Notes: generated by a model not told the origin, from the letters alone. DNA of 64,000 nucleotides from Azospirillum canadense (GCF_025961225.1 NZ_JAOQNG010000001.1:1587001-1651000), one strand, 5' to 3'. Shown: positions 10,152 to 21,257, counted from the stretch's first letter. Numbers and translations are program-made.

Positions 10152-11417
10152 ATGCGCTTCACGATCATCTCCTACGGGTCACAGGGCGACGTCCGCCCCA
10201 TCGTGGCTCTCGGCAAAGGGCTGCTGCGGGCCGGCCACTCCGTTGTCTTTCCGGCCGACCGGGAGTTCCGAAGCCTGGTCGAACGTCACGGGTTGGACTT
10301 TCGCCCCATATCCGGCGATCTGCGCGCGGCGATGCAGGGCGGTGCCGCCGACGACATGTTCCGCAAGGGCATCGACCCGGTCGCGATGATGCGCTCGATC
10401 ACCGCCCTGTCCCGCGACCACGCGAACGCCTGGGCGAAGGAGTATTGGGAGGCGGCGAAGGGCTCCGACGCCATCATCGCGTCGGGCCTTGCCTTCTATG
10501 CCGGGGTTGCGGTCGCGGAGAAGCTGGGCATCCCGGTGGTCGGCGTCGCGTTGCAGCCTCTGGCGCCGACGCGCGCCTTCCCGCCGCCGATGATCCCGCC
10601 GCGCCGCAATCCGGGCTGGGTGAATTACGCGCTGCACCATGTCTTGCTGCAACTGGTGTGGCAGATGTTCCGCCCAGCCATCAATCGGGCCCGGCGGGAG
10701 GTGTTGGGGCTGAAGCCGTCCTACGTCGGGCCGGGTGCGCAGTTGATGCGGGAGCGATGGCCCGCGGCCTATGCCTATTCCGCCCACCTCGTGCCACGGC
10801 CCGACGACTGGCCCGACTTCGTCCAGCCGACCGGTTTCTGCTTTCTGGACGAAGGGGAGGACTACACGCCGCCGTCCGATCTGGCGGCCTTCCTGGAGGA
10901 CGGGCCGCCGCCCGTCTACGTCGGATTCGGCAGCATGGGCGGCTACGACCCGACCGCGACCACCGCGCTGGTCGTGGAGGCGCTGAACGGCCGGCGTGCG
11001 GTGCTGTCGGCGGGATGGGGCGGCATAGACCGGTCGGCACTGCCGCCGACGGTCTTCGGGCTGGATGCGGCACCGCACGACTGGCTGTTCCCGCGCATGT
11101 CCGCCGTCGTGCATCACGGCGGTGCCGGCACCACGGCGGCGGCCTTGCGCGCGGGCAAGCCCGCGGTGGTCGTTCCGTTCCTTGGCGACCAGCCTTTCTG
11201 GGGCGCCCGGCTGGAGTCGCTTGGCGTGGCACCCGCACCGATCCCGCGCAACGCGCTCACGGCCCCGGCGCTCGCCCGCGCCATCGCCGCGACCGACGAT
11301 CCGGCCATGCGCGCCCGCGCCGCGGAACTCGGCGCGCTTGTGCGGGCGGAGGATGGCGTGCGCAACGCGGTGCGCTTCATCGGAGAGGGGTTGGCGCACC
11401 GCAGCAACGTGGCATAA
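10152..11417 (+). CDS. Family-1 glycosyltransferase (UDP-glucosyl/rhamnosyl transferase type) inside the urease cluster
   Basis: This 421-residue enzyme resembles the MGT/YjiC and sterol-glucosyltransferase group. Its N-terminal Rossmann fold starts [20 protein letters not shown]. The C-terminal donor-sugar domain contains [31 protein letters not shown] and [17 protein letters not shown], the GT1 signature region. No signal peptide or membrane helix is evident, so it should act in the cytoplasm on a small or lipid acceptor. It lies in the same direction between ureD and ureA, 49 bp and 37 bp from its neighbours, and is likely co-transcribed. It has no known role in urease assembly; acceptor and sugar are unknown. 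Confidence 0.88.
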   Translation: MRFTIISYGSQGDVRPIVALGKGLLRAGHSVVFPADREFRSLVERHGLDFRPISGDLRAAMQGGAADDMFRKGIDPVAMMRSITALSRDHANAWAKEYWEAAKGSDAIIASGLAFYAGVAVAEKLGIPVVGVALQPLAPTRAFPPPMIPPRRNPGWVNYALHHVLLQLVWQMFRPAINRARREVLGLKPSYVGPGAQLMRERWPAAYAYSAHLVPRPDDWPDFVQPTGFCFLDEGEDYTPPSDLAAFLEDGPPPVYVGFGSMGGYDPTATTALVVEALNGRRAVLSAGWGGIDRSALPPTVFGLDAAPHDWLFPRMSAVVHHGGAGTTAAALRAGKPAVVVPFLGDQPFWGARLESLGVAPAPIPRNALTAPALARAIAATDDPAMRARAAELGALVRAEDGVRNAVRFIGEGLAHRSNVA

Positions 11418-11454
11418 TCCCGCCAAACCATTGGGTAGGCGGAGAGACACCCCC

Positions 11455-11757
11455 ATGAACCTGACACCGCGCGAGAAGGACAAGCTTCTCGTCGCCATGG
11501 CCGCCGTCGTGGCGCGGCGCCGGCTGGAACGAGGCGTGAAGCTCAATCACCCGGAAGCGGTGGCCCTGATCACCGACTACGTGGTGGAAGGCGCGCGCGA
11601 CGGCCGCACGGTGGCGGAGCTGATGCGCGACGGCGCCACGGTGATCACCCGCGATCAGGTGATGGAGGGCGTGCCCGAGATGATCCACGAGATCCAGGTG
11701 GAGGCCACCTTCCCCGACGGCACCAAGCTCGTCACCGTCCACCAGCCGATTCGCTGA
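11455..11757 (+). CDS. ureA: Urease gamma subunit
   Basis: This is the 100-residue gamma chain of the (alpha-beta-gamma)3 urease that hydrolyses urea to ammonia and carbamate. The family start [17 protein letters not shown] is followed by [18 protein letters not shown] and [20 protein letters not shown]. Length and motifs are fully canonical. ureB starts 11 bp downstream. Confidence 0.97.
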   Translation: MNLTPREKDKLLVAMAAVVARRRLERGVKLNHPEAVALITDYVVEGARDGRTVAELMRDGATVITRDQVMEGVPEMIHEIQVEATFPDGTKLVTVHQPIR

Positions 11758-11768
11758 CAGGGGGCCTC

Positions 11769-12074
11769 ATGAAACCCGGTGAAATCATCCCCGCGGCGGG
11801 CGAGATCGAGCTGAACGCCGGCCGCGACACGGTGGAGCTGGACATCGCCAACGCCGGCGACCGGCCGATCCAGGTCGGCTCCCACTACCATTTCTTCGAA
11901 ACCAACGAAGCGTTGAAGTTCGACCGCGACAAGGCGCGCGGCTTCCGCCTGGACATCCCGGCCGGCACGGCGGTGCGCTTCGAGCCGGGCCAGACCCGCC
12001 ATGTGCGGCTGGTTGCCTACGCGGGCAACCGGGTGGTCATCGGGTTCAACGGCAAGGTCAACGGCGCCCTGTGA
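11769..12074 (+). CDS. ureB: Urease beta subunit
   Basis: This is the 101-residue beta chain of urease. It starts [19 protein letters not shown] and contains the conserved segments [18 protein letters not shown] and [17 protein letters not shown]. The gene is preceded by a strong ribosome site (caggggg) and lies between ureA and ureC. Separate ureA, ureB and ureC genes are the common bacterial arrangement; Helicobacter has a fused form. Confidence 0.97.
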   Translation: MKPGEIIPAAGEIELNAGRDTVELDIANAGDRPIQVGSHYHFFETNEALKFDRDKARGFRLDIPAGTAVRFEPGQTRHVRLVAYAGNRVVIGFNGKVNGAL

Positions 12075-12098
12075 CGGGCCGGTTCGGAGGGCAGGGAC

Positions 12099-13808
<1,710 letters not shown>

Positions 13809-13820
13809 GGTCGTGATTTC

Positions 13821-14672
13821 GTGATTGGTGTCTTCGATTCCGGGCATGGCGGGCTGACGGTTCTGCGCGCTCTGGTCACTGCAGCCCCCGCCCGGCCCTT
13901 CGTCTATCTCGGCGACCACGCCGCCGCCCCCTATGGTCCCCGCAGCGAGGAGGACATCCACCGCCTGACGGTCCAGGGGGTGGAGCGGTTGTTCGAGCAG
14001 GGCTGCGGGCTGGTCCTGCTGGCCTGCAACACCGCGGCGGCGGTGGCGCTGCGGCGCATGCAGCAGACGTGGCTTCCCACGGCCTATCCCGGCCGGAACG
14101 TGCTGGGCGTGCTGGTGCCGGTGGTCGAGGCGATCACGCGCGTCCCCTGGATGCAGGATGGCCCCTCCGCCGACTGGCGGCCGGAGCCGCGCACGGTCGG
14201 CGTCTTCGCCACGCCGGCCACCGTCCGCTCCGGCTCCTTCCCGCGGGAGATCGGCAAGCGTGCGCCGGACGTGCGAGTGGTCCAGCAATCCTGCCCGGAC
14301 CTCGTGCCGCTGATCGAGCGCGGAGCCGGCGACGACGAGTTGGAGCCGGCGGTGCGCGGCTACGTCGACGCCCTCCTGGCGCAACTCGACGGACAGGTGC
14401 TGGACGCGGTGGTGCTGGGCTGCACCCATTACCCCCTCGTCGCGCACCTGTTCGCCGAGGCGCTTCCGCCCGGCGTGGAGGTGCTGTGCCAGCCTTCCCT
14501 GGTCGCGCGGTCGCTGGACAAATACCTGGAGCGGCACCCGGAGTATGCGCCCGTCATGAACGGGCACGCCGTGGCGCCGCGCTTCTTCACCACGGGGGCG
14601 GCGGAACCGGTCGGCGCGCTCGCCGGGCGCTTCTTCGGCCGACCCACCCCTTTCGAACGGCTTTCCCCATGA
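13821..14672 (+). CDS. murI: Glutamate racemase embedded in the urease cluster
   Basis: MurI interconverts L- and D-glutamate for peptidoglycan. The 283-residue protein starts with GTG (IGVFDSGHGGLTVLRAL). It has both catalytic cysteines, Cys69 in LLACNTAAA and about Cys201 in VLGCTHYPLV, and the Asp/Ser pair of FDSG. It lies 12 bp after ureC and overlaps ureE by 4 bp (ATGA), so it is translated with the urease genes. An aspartate racemase is possible within the superfamily, but the motifs favour glutamate. No other cell-wall gene is nearby. Confidence 0.9.
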   Translation: MIGVFDSGHGGLTVLRALVTAAPARPFVYLGDHAAAPYGPRSEEDIHRLTVQGVERLFEQGCGLVLLACNTAAAVALRRMQQTWLPTAYPGRNVLGVLVPVVEAITRVPWMQDGPSADWRPEPRTVGVFATPATVRSGSFPREIGKRAPDVRVVQQSCPDLVPLIERGAGDDELEPAVRGYVDALLAQLDGQVLDAVVLGCTHYPLVAHLFAEALPPGVEVLCQPSLVARSLDKYLERHPEYAPVMNGHAVAPRFFTTGAAEPVGALAGRFFGRPTPFERLSP

Positions 14673-15223
14673 CCGACACGCTCCGCCGCGCCACCCGGGT
14701 CCACGCCCGCGGCCATTGGTCCGCGGAGCGTCAGGTCGGCACCGTGACTCTCGCCTTCGACGACCGCCACCGCCGTCGCATGATGATGACGGACGACACT
14801 GGCAAGGACTTCTTGCTCGACCTGCCACGCGCCGTGGCGCTGGACGACGGCGACGGGCTGGAACTGGGCGACGGCAATTACCTGCGCGTCGTCGCCGCGG
14901 CGGAGGACCTGATGGAGGTTCGCTGCACCGGCGGGACGGAAGCCTTCGCCCGCATCGCCTGGCACCTCGGCAACCGGCACCTGCCTGTGCAGATCGTTGG
15001 CGAGACGATCCGCCTGCGCCGCGACCACGTGATCGAGGACATGCTGCGTGGCCTGGGGGCGAGCGTGGAAGCCATCCACGCGCCCTTCGCGCCGGAGGGC
15101 GGGGCGTATTCGGGCGGGCATGGGCATTCGCATGGTCATTCGCATGACCATGATCACGGCCATGACCACCACCATGGGCACGGCCATTCGCACTCCCATT
15201 CCCATGGGCACTCGCATGAGTGA
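14669..15223 (+). CDS. ureE: Urease accessory nickel metallochaperone UreE with long His tail
   Basis: UreE delivers Ni2+ to the UreDFG-urease complex. Residues 1 to about 75 form the peptide-binding domain (ATRVHARG, TLAFDDRHRRRMMM). Residues 76 to about 142 form the metal-binding domain with HLGNRHLPVQI carrying the conserved interface His. The tail at residues 151-184 contains 18 histidines alternating with Gly, Ser and Asp, the nickel-storing tail seen in some UreE proteins such as that of Klebsiella. It overlaps murI by 4 bp at the start and ureF by 8 bp at the end. Confidence 0.95.
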   Translation: MTDTLRRATRVHARGHWSAERQVGTVTLAFDDRHRRRMMMTDDTGKDFLLDLPRAVALDDGDGLELGDGNYLRVVAAAEDLMEVRCTGGTEAFARIAWHLGNRHLPVQIVGETIRLRRDHVIEDMLRGLGASVEAIHAPFAPEGGAYSGGHGHSHGHSHDHDHGHDHHHGHGHSHSHSHGHSHE

Positions 15224-16081
15224 GGGCGCTGGCCCCTACCCCGACCCTCCCCCGCTCTCGGCGGACCCAGAGGGTCCGCCTGCCGCGTCAGCGCAAGCTT
15301 CGCTTGCGCGAGAGCTGGGCGGGGGAGGGGAAACGCGCGTTGGCGAGGATAGGCACCCTCTCCCGCCCAGCGGGGGAGGGTCGGGGTGGGGGCACGTCTC
15401 GACCACGCACCTCACCAAACTCCTCGCCTGGCTCTCCCCCTCCTTCCCGGTCGGCGGCTTCTCCTACAGCCATGGCATTGAGGCGGCGGTGGAGCAGGGG
15501 CTGGTGCGCGACCGCGACAGCCTCGCACGTTGGATGGACGGCATCCTGCGCCACGGCGCCGGGCGGACCGACGGCATGCTGTTCGCGGCGGCGCACCGCG
15601 CCGTGCTGGCCGGCGATGAGGCGGGCTTCGCCTGGGCGGTGGAGCGTGCCGACGCGATGCGCGCCTCCGCCGAGACCGCGCTGGAAAGCCGGGCGCAGGG
15701 GCAGGCCTTCCTGATCGCCGTGCGCGCCGCTTGGCCGATGGACGGGCTGGAGCGTTGGGACCGCGTCATCGCCGGCACTGGCCGCCCGGTCGCCTACGCC
15801 GTGGCCGTGGCGCTGGCCGCCGCCCTGATCGGCGTGCCGGAGGGGCCGGCGCTCGCCGCCTATCTGCACGCCTTCGCGGCGAACCTCGTCTCCGCAGGGG
15901 TGCGGCTGGTGCCGCTGGGGCAGACGGATGGGCAGAAGGCCATCGCCGCGCTCGACTCGGTGGTCCACTCTGCGGCTGAGGCCGCGCTCACTACACCGCT
16001 CGACGACCTGGGCAGCCGCGCCATGGCCGTCGATTGGACCTCCATGATCCACGAAACCCAATACACGAGGCTGTTCCGCTC

Positions 16082-16085
<4 letters not shown>
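15216..16085 (+). CDS. ureF: Urease accessory protein UreF with repeat-encoded N-terminal extension
   Basis: UreF acts with UreD and UreG in nickel insertion. The conserved core begins near residue 62 ([20 protein letters not shown]) and continues through [13 protein letters not shown] helices to [15 protein letters not shown]. The only usable in-frame start is ATG 15216, overlapping ureE by 8 bp. This makes the protein 289 residues, about 60 more than usual. Residues 6-59 are encoded by the structured repeat at 15233-15392 and are rich in Pro, Gly and Ala with no known domain. No ATG, GTG or TTG lies between the repeat and the core. The core is clearly UreF; the extension is predicted from the frame. 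Confidence 0.9.
15233..15392. repeat. Structured GC-rich repeat element with 21-bp inverted ends, inside ureF
   Basis: The left end (15233-15253) and right end (15372-15392) are reverse complements over 20 of 21 bases. Inside are hairpins with arms 15260-15268/15272-15280 (9 bp) and 15291-15298/15302-15309 (8 bp), enclosed by a 7-bp pair 15254-15260/15309-15315. All three forward frames would be hard to keep open by chance, but the ureF frame has no stop. The ends resemble the hairpin repeat at 3395-3420. It looks like a palindromic intergenic element that has become part of a coding sequence. Confidence 0.75.
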
Positions 16086-16720
<635 letters not shown>

Positions 16721-16817
16721 CCCTCTCCGGTTGGGTCGCGCCGGAACCTCCGCCTTGGCCGTGCTGTTCTCTGGGTGACACCTGCATCACCCGAGAACCG
16801 ACCCGGAGGGACCGACG

Positions 16818-17717
16818 ATGAGACGCCTGATCCTCAGCGCCACCATGATCGCGGGGGCGCTCGGACCATGGCCCGTGTTAGCGCAAGGGGCGACGCCGTC
16901 CTGCCCGGACGGCATCGACCGCCTCGGCCAGCGCATCGCCGCCTTCGAAGCGGCCGCCGCCCAGTCACCCGCGGCGGCGACTCCGCAGGAAATCGGTCAG
17001 CTCCGCGGGCTCCGCCAGACCGCGGAGCGGGCCGGGCAGGGCGGCAACGAGCCGGGTTGCCAGACGATCCTGGGCGAGGCCGGCGCGCTCGTGCGCTCCA
17101 TCGAGAAGCCCCGCGTGGTCGCCGCCGACGATCTGGCGAAAGCCAAGCTGCACAGCCCGAACGGCGAAGAGATGGGCTCCATCTCCGAACTCGTCGTCGA
17201 TCCGGATACCGGCCGGGTTGCCTACGCGGTGGTCGAACTGGGCGGTTTCCTGGGGCTGGGGCAGCGGAACTTCCCGGTTCCCTGGACGCTCGTCCAGGCC
17301 ACGCCCGCCGGCGATGGCTATGTGCTGAACGTCCCGAAGGACCGGTTGACGGCCGCGCCGCAATTCACCAATTCCAACCGACCGGACATGTCGGACCGCC
17401 AGTGGGCGATGGCGCTGCACACCTACTACGGCGTGCAGCCCTACTGGATTCGCGATTCGGCGGCGCTCGCCGCGGCGGGGCTGCCGGTCGGGTCGACCGG
17501 GGGCCCGCAGGTGCAGCAGGAGGTGCAGCGCCTGTCGCAGGAGGTTGACCGGCTGAAGCGGGAACTGGCGCAGGCGCGCACCCTGGGCGACACCACTGCG
17601 CAGCAGAAGCCGGGCAGTCCGGCCGGGCCAAGCGCCGGCGGAAGCGGCGACGCACCGCCGGCCCCATCCCAGGGCGGGTCGGCGCCGCCGTCCCCATCCC
17701 CGTCCCAGCCGCAATAG
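16818..17717 (+). CDS. Exported PRC-barrel domain protein
   Basis: The 299-residue protein has a signal peptide (MRRLILSATMIAGALGPWPV, cleavage near residue 23) and a helical N-terminal part to about residue 95. A PRC-barrel follows at about 105-175 (LHSPNGEEMGSISELVVDPD, then VAYAVVELGGFLGLGQRNFP). A short coiled coil (EVQRLSQEVDRLKRELAQAR) and a Pro/Gly/Ser-rich tail at about 255-299 complete it. PRC-barrel proteins in alphaproteobacteria are often periplasmic and stress-related; no function can be assigned. A GGAGGGA ribosome site precedes the ATG. The membrane-protein gene 34 bp downstream is probably in the same unit. Confidence 0.75.
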   Translation: MRRLILSATMIAGALGPWPVLAQGATPSCPDGIDRLGQRIAAFEAAAAQSPAAATPQEIGQLRGLRQTAERAGQGGNEPGCQTILGEAGALVRSIEKPRVVAADDLAKAKLHSPNGEEMGSISELVVDPDTGRVAYAVVELGGFLGLGQRNFPVPWTLVQATPAGDGYVLNVPKDRLTAAPQFTNSNRPDMSDRQWAMALHTYYGVQPYWIRDSAALAAAGLPVGSTGGPQVQQEVQRLSQEVDRLKRELAQARTLGDTTAQQKPGSPAGPSAGGSGDAPPAPSQGGSAPPSPSPSQPQ

Positions 17718-17751
17718 GACGGACGCGCACAGCAGGAACAGGAGGAACAGC

Positions 17752-18180
17752 ATGGCGATGATGAGCCACCAAGCCTCGGACCACCAAATGCCGGCCCGGA
17801 CCGAGGATTACGAGCGGATGATCAACGTTGGCCATACCGAGCGGCTGGTGTCGCTCGTCGGGGGCGGGCTGCTGGCCGTACTCGGGCTCCGTCGGCCAAC
17901 GGTCGCCGGTGCGGCGATGGCGCTGGCCGGCGGGGCGCTGGTCGCCCGCGGGCTGACGGGCTATTGCCCGGGCAAGGCGCTGATCGAGGAGCGTTTCGGC
18001 CACCACGGCCATGACGCGCGGACCATTCCCGCCCAGGATGTGGAGCACGGGCGAGACCGCTTCTCGCGACATCCCGGCGACATCTATTCGGAAGCCTGCG
18101 ACGAGGAGAAGGTGGACGAAGCGTCAAAGGAATCCTTCCCCGCCAGCGATCCGCCGTCATTCACACCAGGCACTGCGTGA
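17752..18180 (+). CDS. DUF2892 (YgaP-like) membrane protein
   Basis: The 142-residue protein carries the DUF2892 pattern: ERMINVGHTERLVSLVGGGL, then LLAVLGLRRPTVAGAAMALA and GALVARGLTGYCPGKAL. These form two short membrane helices around residues 33-72 ending in the usual TGYCP motif. The hydrophilic C-terminus has VDEASKESFPASDPPSF, a motif common in small alphaproteobacterial proteins. The family is often linked to lipid or envelope homeostasis, but the role is unknown. It follows the PRC-barrel gene and ends at a clear terminator. Confidence 0.8.
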   Translation: MAMMSHQASDHQMPARTEDYERMINVGHTERLVSLVGGGLLAVLGLRRPTVAGAAMALAGGALVARGLTGYCPGKALIEERFGHHGHDARTIPAQDVEHGRDRFSRHPGDIYSEACDEEKVDEASKESFPASDPPSFTPGTA

Positions 18181-18203
18181 CCGCGGATTGCCCGCCCTTT
18201 AGA

Positions 18204-18232
18204 AAGCCCTCCCCACCGGGGAGGGCTTATTT
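18204..18232 (+). terminator. Rho-independent terminator
   Basis: Arms 18204-18214 and 18218-18228 form a perfect 11-bp GC-rich stem with a 3-nt loop, followed by atttcg. It ends the PRC-barrel/DUF2892 unit. Confidence 0.8.
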
Positions 18233-18486
18233 CGTTCAGCGTCGAATTTGTTTGATCTCGGTCATGGCGGTGCACCCAAGTTCGTGGTAGGTGCATCATC
18301 ACATCTATTCTCGCCTTTCGCGCATGCACGTTCGGTTACGGAAGCATAAAGAGATAATGTCTGTTTTATTGCGACTTTAACTCGTTGCCTATATCCTTCG
18401 TCTGGATTATGTTGCGTTGCACAACGAGGGTGTTCCATTTCGCTCACCCCGTCCTCCGGCCACTCTGAAACCCGGGAAAGTCAGCC
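18233..18486. promoter_or_regulatory. AT-richer promoter region upstream of fabI
   Basis: This stretch has no convincing gene and is noticeably AT-rich (for example ataaagagataatgtctg). A small palindrome, CGTTGCACAACG at 18415-18426, lies 60 bp before the fabI start and could be an operator. No known fatty-acid regulator motif is clearly matched. Confidence 0.35.
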
Positions 18487-19272
18487 ATGACCACGATTAT
18501 TCCTGCTGCCGCCACTCTCGAAGGCAAGAAGGGCCTCGTGCTCGGCATCGCCAACGATCAGTCGATCGCGTGGGGCTGCGCCCGCGCCTTTCGCGCGCTC
18601 GGCGCGGATCTCGCGATCAGCTACCTGAACGAGAAGGCGAAGAAGCACGTCGAACCGCTGGCGAACCAGCTTGAGTGCGAAATCTTCGAGCCGGTGGACG
18701 TCACTGGCGAGGGCCAGCTGAAGGCCATGTTCGAAAAGATCGAACAGAAATGGGGCAAGCTCGATTTCGCGCTGCACTCCATCGCCTTCGCGCCCAAGGA
18801 GGATCTGCACGGCCGCGTCGTCGACTGCACGCGCGAGGGCTTCCAGATGGCGATGGACGTGTCCTGCCACTCCTTCCTCCGCATGGCACGCTACGCGGAG
18901 CCCCTGATGAAGGACGGCGGCACGCTGTTCACCATGTCCTACTTCGGCGCCAACCGCGTGATCGACAATTACGGCGTGATGGGGCCGGTGAAGGCCGCGC
19001 TGGAGAGCTGCGTGCGCTATCTCGCGGCGGAACTTGGCCCGAAGGGCATCCGCGTCCACGCCATCTCCCCGGGTCCGATCAAGACCCGCGCCGCGTCGGG
19101 CATCGCCCATTTCGATGAGCTGATGGCCAAGGCGGCGGAGCGCGCGCCGGAGCAGCGGCTGGTGACCATCGAGGAGGTCGGCTACACCACCGCCTTCCTG
19201 GCGACCGACGGCGCCAAGGGCATCACGGGCGACACCACCTACGTGGATTGCGGCTACTCGATCGTCGGGTAA
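18487..19272 (+). CDS. fabI: Enoyl-[acyl-carrier-protein] reductase (NADH), FabI type
   Basis: FabI reduces trans-2-enoyl-ACP in the last step of each type II fatty-acid elongation cycle. The 261-residue SDR-fold protein has the divergent FabI cofactor motif GIANDQSIAWGCARAF near residue 21, DVTGEGQLKAMFEKI, HSIAFAPKEDL, and the catalytic Tyr162-X6-Lys169 in DNYGVMGPVKAALE, followed by ISPGPIKTRAASGI. It stands alone, without fabB or fabA. Alphaproteobacteria often have more than one FabI copy, so it may be one of two. It ends 270 bp before the hemerythrin gene; I see nothing else in that gap. Confidence 0.93.
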   Translation: MTTIIPAAATLEGKKGLVLGIANDQSIAWGCARAFRALGADLAISYLNEKAKKHVEPLANQLECEIFEPVDVTGEGQLKAMFEKIEQKWGKLDFALHSIAFAPKEDLHGRVVDCTREGFQMAMDVSCHSFLRMARYAEPLMKDGGTLFTMSYFGANRVIDNYGVMGPVKAALESCVRYLAAELGPKGIRVHAISPGPIKTRAASGIAHFDELMAKAAERAPEQRLVTIEEVGYTTAFLATDGAKGITGDTTYVDCGYSIVG

Positions 19273-19542
19273 ACGACCGGTTCAGGGAGCGGATTGTCGC
19301 TCCTTCTTCCAATATTGGCCGGCGGGGCGGGCGAAGACGGCAAGTCTTCGTTCGCCCTGTCGCGTGAAGGCGAGCAGGTGCGGCAAATTGCCATGTGACG
19401 ATCGTATGTGTAGGGACTTGTCGAAAATACGCCCATAATCCGACGGCCAGGACGCCCATCAGGACATTCTGCCCACCAGGACACGCTGCAAGTCCAGGCG
19501 ACGAATCCGGGGCGGCCCTGGGTGTGAGGATCCGGAGGGTTC

Positions 19543-19953
19543 ATGGGTGTCATTTCCTGGCGGCGGCAGCTCAGCGTCGGACAGCCGTCCATCGACGAGG
19601 ATCACAAACACCTGATCGAGTATCTGAACGAGCTGGACGCGGCGATGAACGGCCGCGTGTTTTCGCCAGTGCGCGTCGCGAAGATCCTGATGAAGCTGCT
19701 GGAATACACGCAGCAGCACTTCGCCCGCGAAGAAAAGATCATGCAGAAGGTCCACTACCCGAAGTTCGACGAGCACGTGCACCAGCATCACGAGGCCGTG
19801 CGGATCCTGAGCGAGCTTTCGGACGCCTTCACCAAGGAACCGAATCACCAGAACGCGGAGCGCATCTACAAATTCACCGCCAAATGGCTGGTGAACCACA
19901 TCATCATGCAGGACACGCTGCTGACGCCCTACGTGCGCGGCGTGTGGATGTAG
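19543..19953 (+). CDS. Bacteriohemerythrin (single-domain)
   Basis: The 136-residue protein is a four-helix bundle that binds O2 at a non-heme di-iron centre. The full ligand set is visible: His21 (DEDHKHL), His59 and Glu63 (HFAREE), His78 and His82 (HVHQHH), and His120 and Asp125 (NHIIMQD). It starts MGVISWRRQLSVG, typical of the family. Stand-alone hemerythrins in microaerophilic bacteria are thought to store or deliver oxygen, or to buffer it for sensitive enzymes; that role is inferred here. It is convergent with the gene at 19968. Confidence 0.93.
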   Translation: MGVISWRRQLSVGQPSIDEDHKHLIEYLNELDAAMNGRVFSPVRVAKILMKLLEYTQQHFAREEKIMQKVHYPKFDEHVHQHHEAVRILSELSDAFTKEPNHQNAERIYKFTAKWLVNHIIMQDTLLTPYVRGVWM

Positions 19954-19967
19954 AAAGGCGGGCTATC

Positions 19968-20792
19968 TTAAAGGAGCGAACCGCGACGGCGCGTGGACGC
20001 CTTTTCCCAGGCCCACTCGACGATCACGCTCAACATTCGCTCCAGCGACGGTCGCACGTCTTGAGCCAAGTCCTCGCGGAAGCGGAAAGGGGCGTCCTCG
20101 TCCATGTAGGTGCGCTGCGACAGCTCCAGCTGCACCGTGTGGATGTTGTCGTCGGGATTCCCGTAATGGCGGGTGATGAAGCCGCCCTTGAAGCGGCCGT
20201 TAAGGACCGACGAATAGCGGCCGGAGGTGGCCAGCACGTTCATCAGGCGGCCGACCAAGGCCGCCGCCGCCGTTCCGCCGCCGCCGGTGCCCAGATTGAA
20301 GTCGGTCAGCTGCCCGTCGAAGAAGCGCGGAACCACGGACCGGATGGAATGGGCGTCGAACAGCACGGCCACGCCGAACCGGTCCTTCAACGCCTGCAAC
20401 TCCCCGCGCAACTGTTCGTGGTAGGGGCGCCAGTACGCGCCGACGCGCCGATCAACCTCGGCCGCATCGGGTTCCTGCCCTGGTTTGTAGAGAGGCTGGT
20501 TGTCGAAGCTGGTGAGGGGGCACAGCTCGGTGTTGTTGGCACCGGGGTAGAGAACACTGCCGGCCGGATCGCGGTTCAGGTCAACCACGTAGCGCGAACA
20601 GGTCGCCTTCAGGTACCCGATCCCCAGCGCCGGGGCAAAATGGTAGAGACGGTCTAGGTGCCAGTCCGTGTCCGGCACAGCCAGCGCCGCGTCGGTCATG
20701 GTGGCGGCGATATCAGGCGGTACCGCGGTGCCGACGTGGGGAATGCTGAGCAGGACCGGGGTTTCCCCCGGCTGGAACCGGAACGCTTCCAT
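19968..20792 (-). CDS. N-formylglutamate amidohydrolase family protein
   Basis: This 274-residue enzyme belongs to the N-formylglutamate deformylase family (HutG-like, PF05013), zinc hydrolases that release formate from N-formylglutamate in histidine breakdown. Features are LLSIPHVGTAVPPDIA, DTDWHLDRLY, ATCSRYVVDLNRDPAG, LFDAHSIRSVVPRFFDG and a C-terminal TVQLELSQRTYMDED. ATG 20792 has GAGG upstream; GTG 20828 would add 12 residues. No hut genes are nearby, so the substrate may be another N-acyl amino acid. The regulator at 20916 reads the same way and lies 124 bp upstream. Confidence 0.87.
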   Translation of the reverse strand: MEAFRFQPGETPVLLSIPHVGTAVPPDIAATMTDAALAVPDTDWHLDRLYHFAPALGIGYLKATCSRYVVDLNRDPAGSVLYPGANNTELCPLTSFDNQPLYKPGQEPDAAEVDRRVGAYWRPYHEQLRGELQALKDRFGVAVLFDAHSIRSVVPRFFDGQLTDFNLGTGGGGTAAAALVGRLMNVLATSGRYSSVLNGRFKGGFITRHYGNPDDNIHTVQLELSQRTYMDEDAPFRFREDLAQDVRPSLERMLSVIVEWAWEKASTRRRGSLL

Positions 20793-20915
20793 GCCACGAT
20801 CCTCGAAGCCGCCGCGGTTCGGGTGCACCGCAACATGACGGGGACTATGGTATGTCCGTTCCCGACCGTCAAACCATATTGCGATTTTGTTATAACCTTT
20901 TGCCTTTTAAGGAAA

Positions 20916-21257
20916 TTATGGTTCCAGGTCGCCCTCGCTTTCCGCAACGTGGTCGACCATGTCGGACAGGACACGCCGGATGTGCTCGTCGGTGATCAAG
21001 TAGAAGACCCGATTGCCGCGCCGTTCCGCCTGGATCAGCCGCCCCGCGCGCAAAAGCCGCAGATGATGGCTGACCAGGGAGGGCGACAGCGCGAGCGCCG
21101 TCGCCATGTCGCCGACGGAGGTCGGCGTTTCCAGGCAGGCCAGGATGATGCGCAGCCGCGACGGGTCGCTCATCAGGCGGAACATGTCCGCCAGTTCGGT
21201 GGTCTGGTCTTCGGACAGCCGCAAGTGCGCCGGCTTCGAGGTGGGCCCTTTTTGCAT
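20916..21257 (-). CDS. ArsR/SmtB-family regulator with helix-5 metal-site residues
   Basis: This 113-residue winged-helix protein has the HTH at about residues 45-70 (TSVGDMATALALSPSLVSHH) and the wing ERRGNRVFYLITD. It lacks the CxC motif of arsenic sensors. In the last helix, Asp90, His92, His103 and Glu106 follow the alpha-5 metal-site spacing of CzrA/SmtB-type zinc sensors (D-x-H-x10-H-x2-E/H). A zinc, cobalt or nickel response is therefore likely. ATG 21257 is the start because the ArsR fold begins right after it. It diverges from a DUF3299 protein across 263 bp. Confidence 0.85.
   Translation of the reverse strand: MQKGPTSKPAHLRLSEDQTTELADMFRLMSDPSRLRIILACLETPTSVGDMATALALSPSLVSHHLRLLRAGRLIQAERRGNRVFYLITDEHIRRVLSDMVDHVAESEGDLEP

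Noticed and set aside
18249..18262. FNR-like sequence TTGAT-N4-GTCAT upstream of fabI
   Set aside because: The right half matches at only three of five bases, and there is no functional reason for FNR control there.
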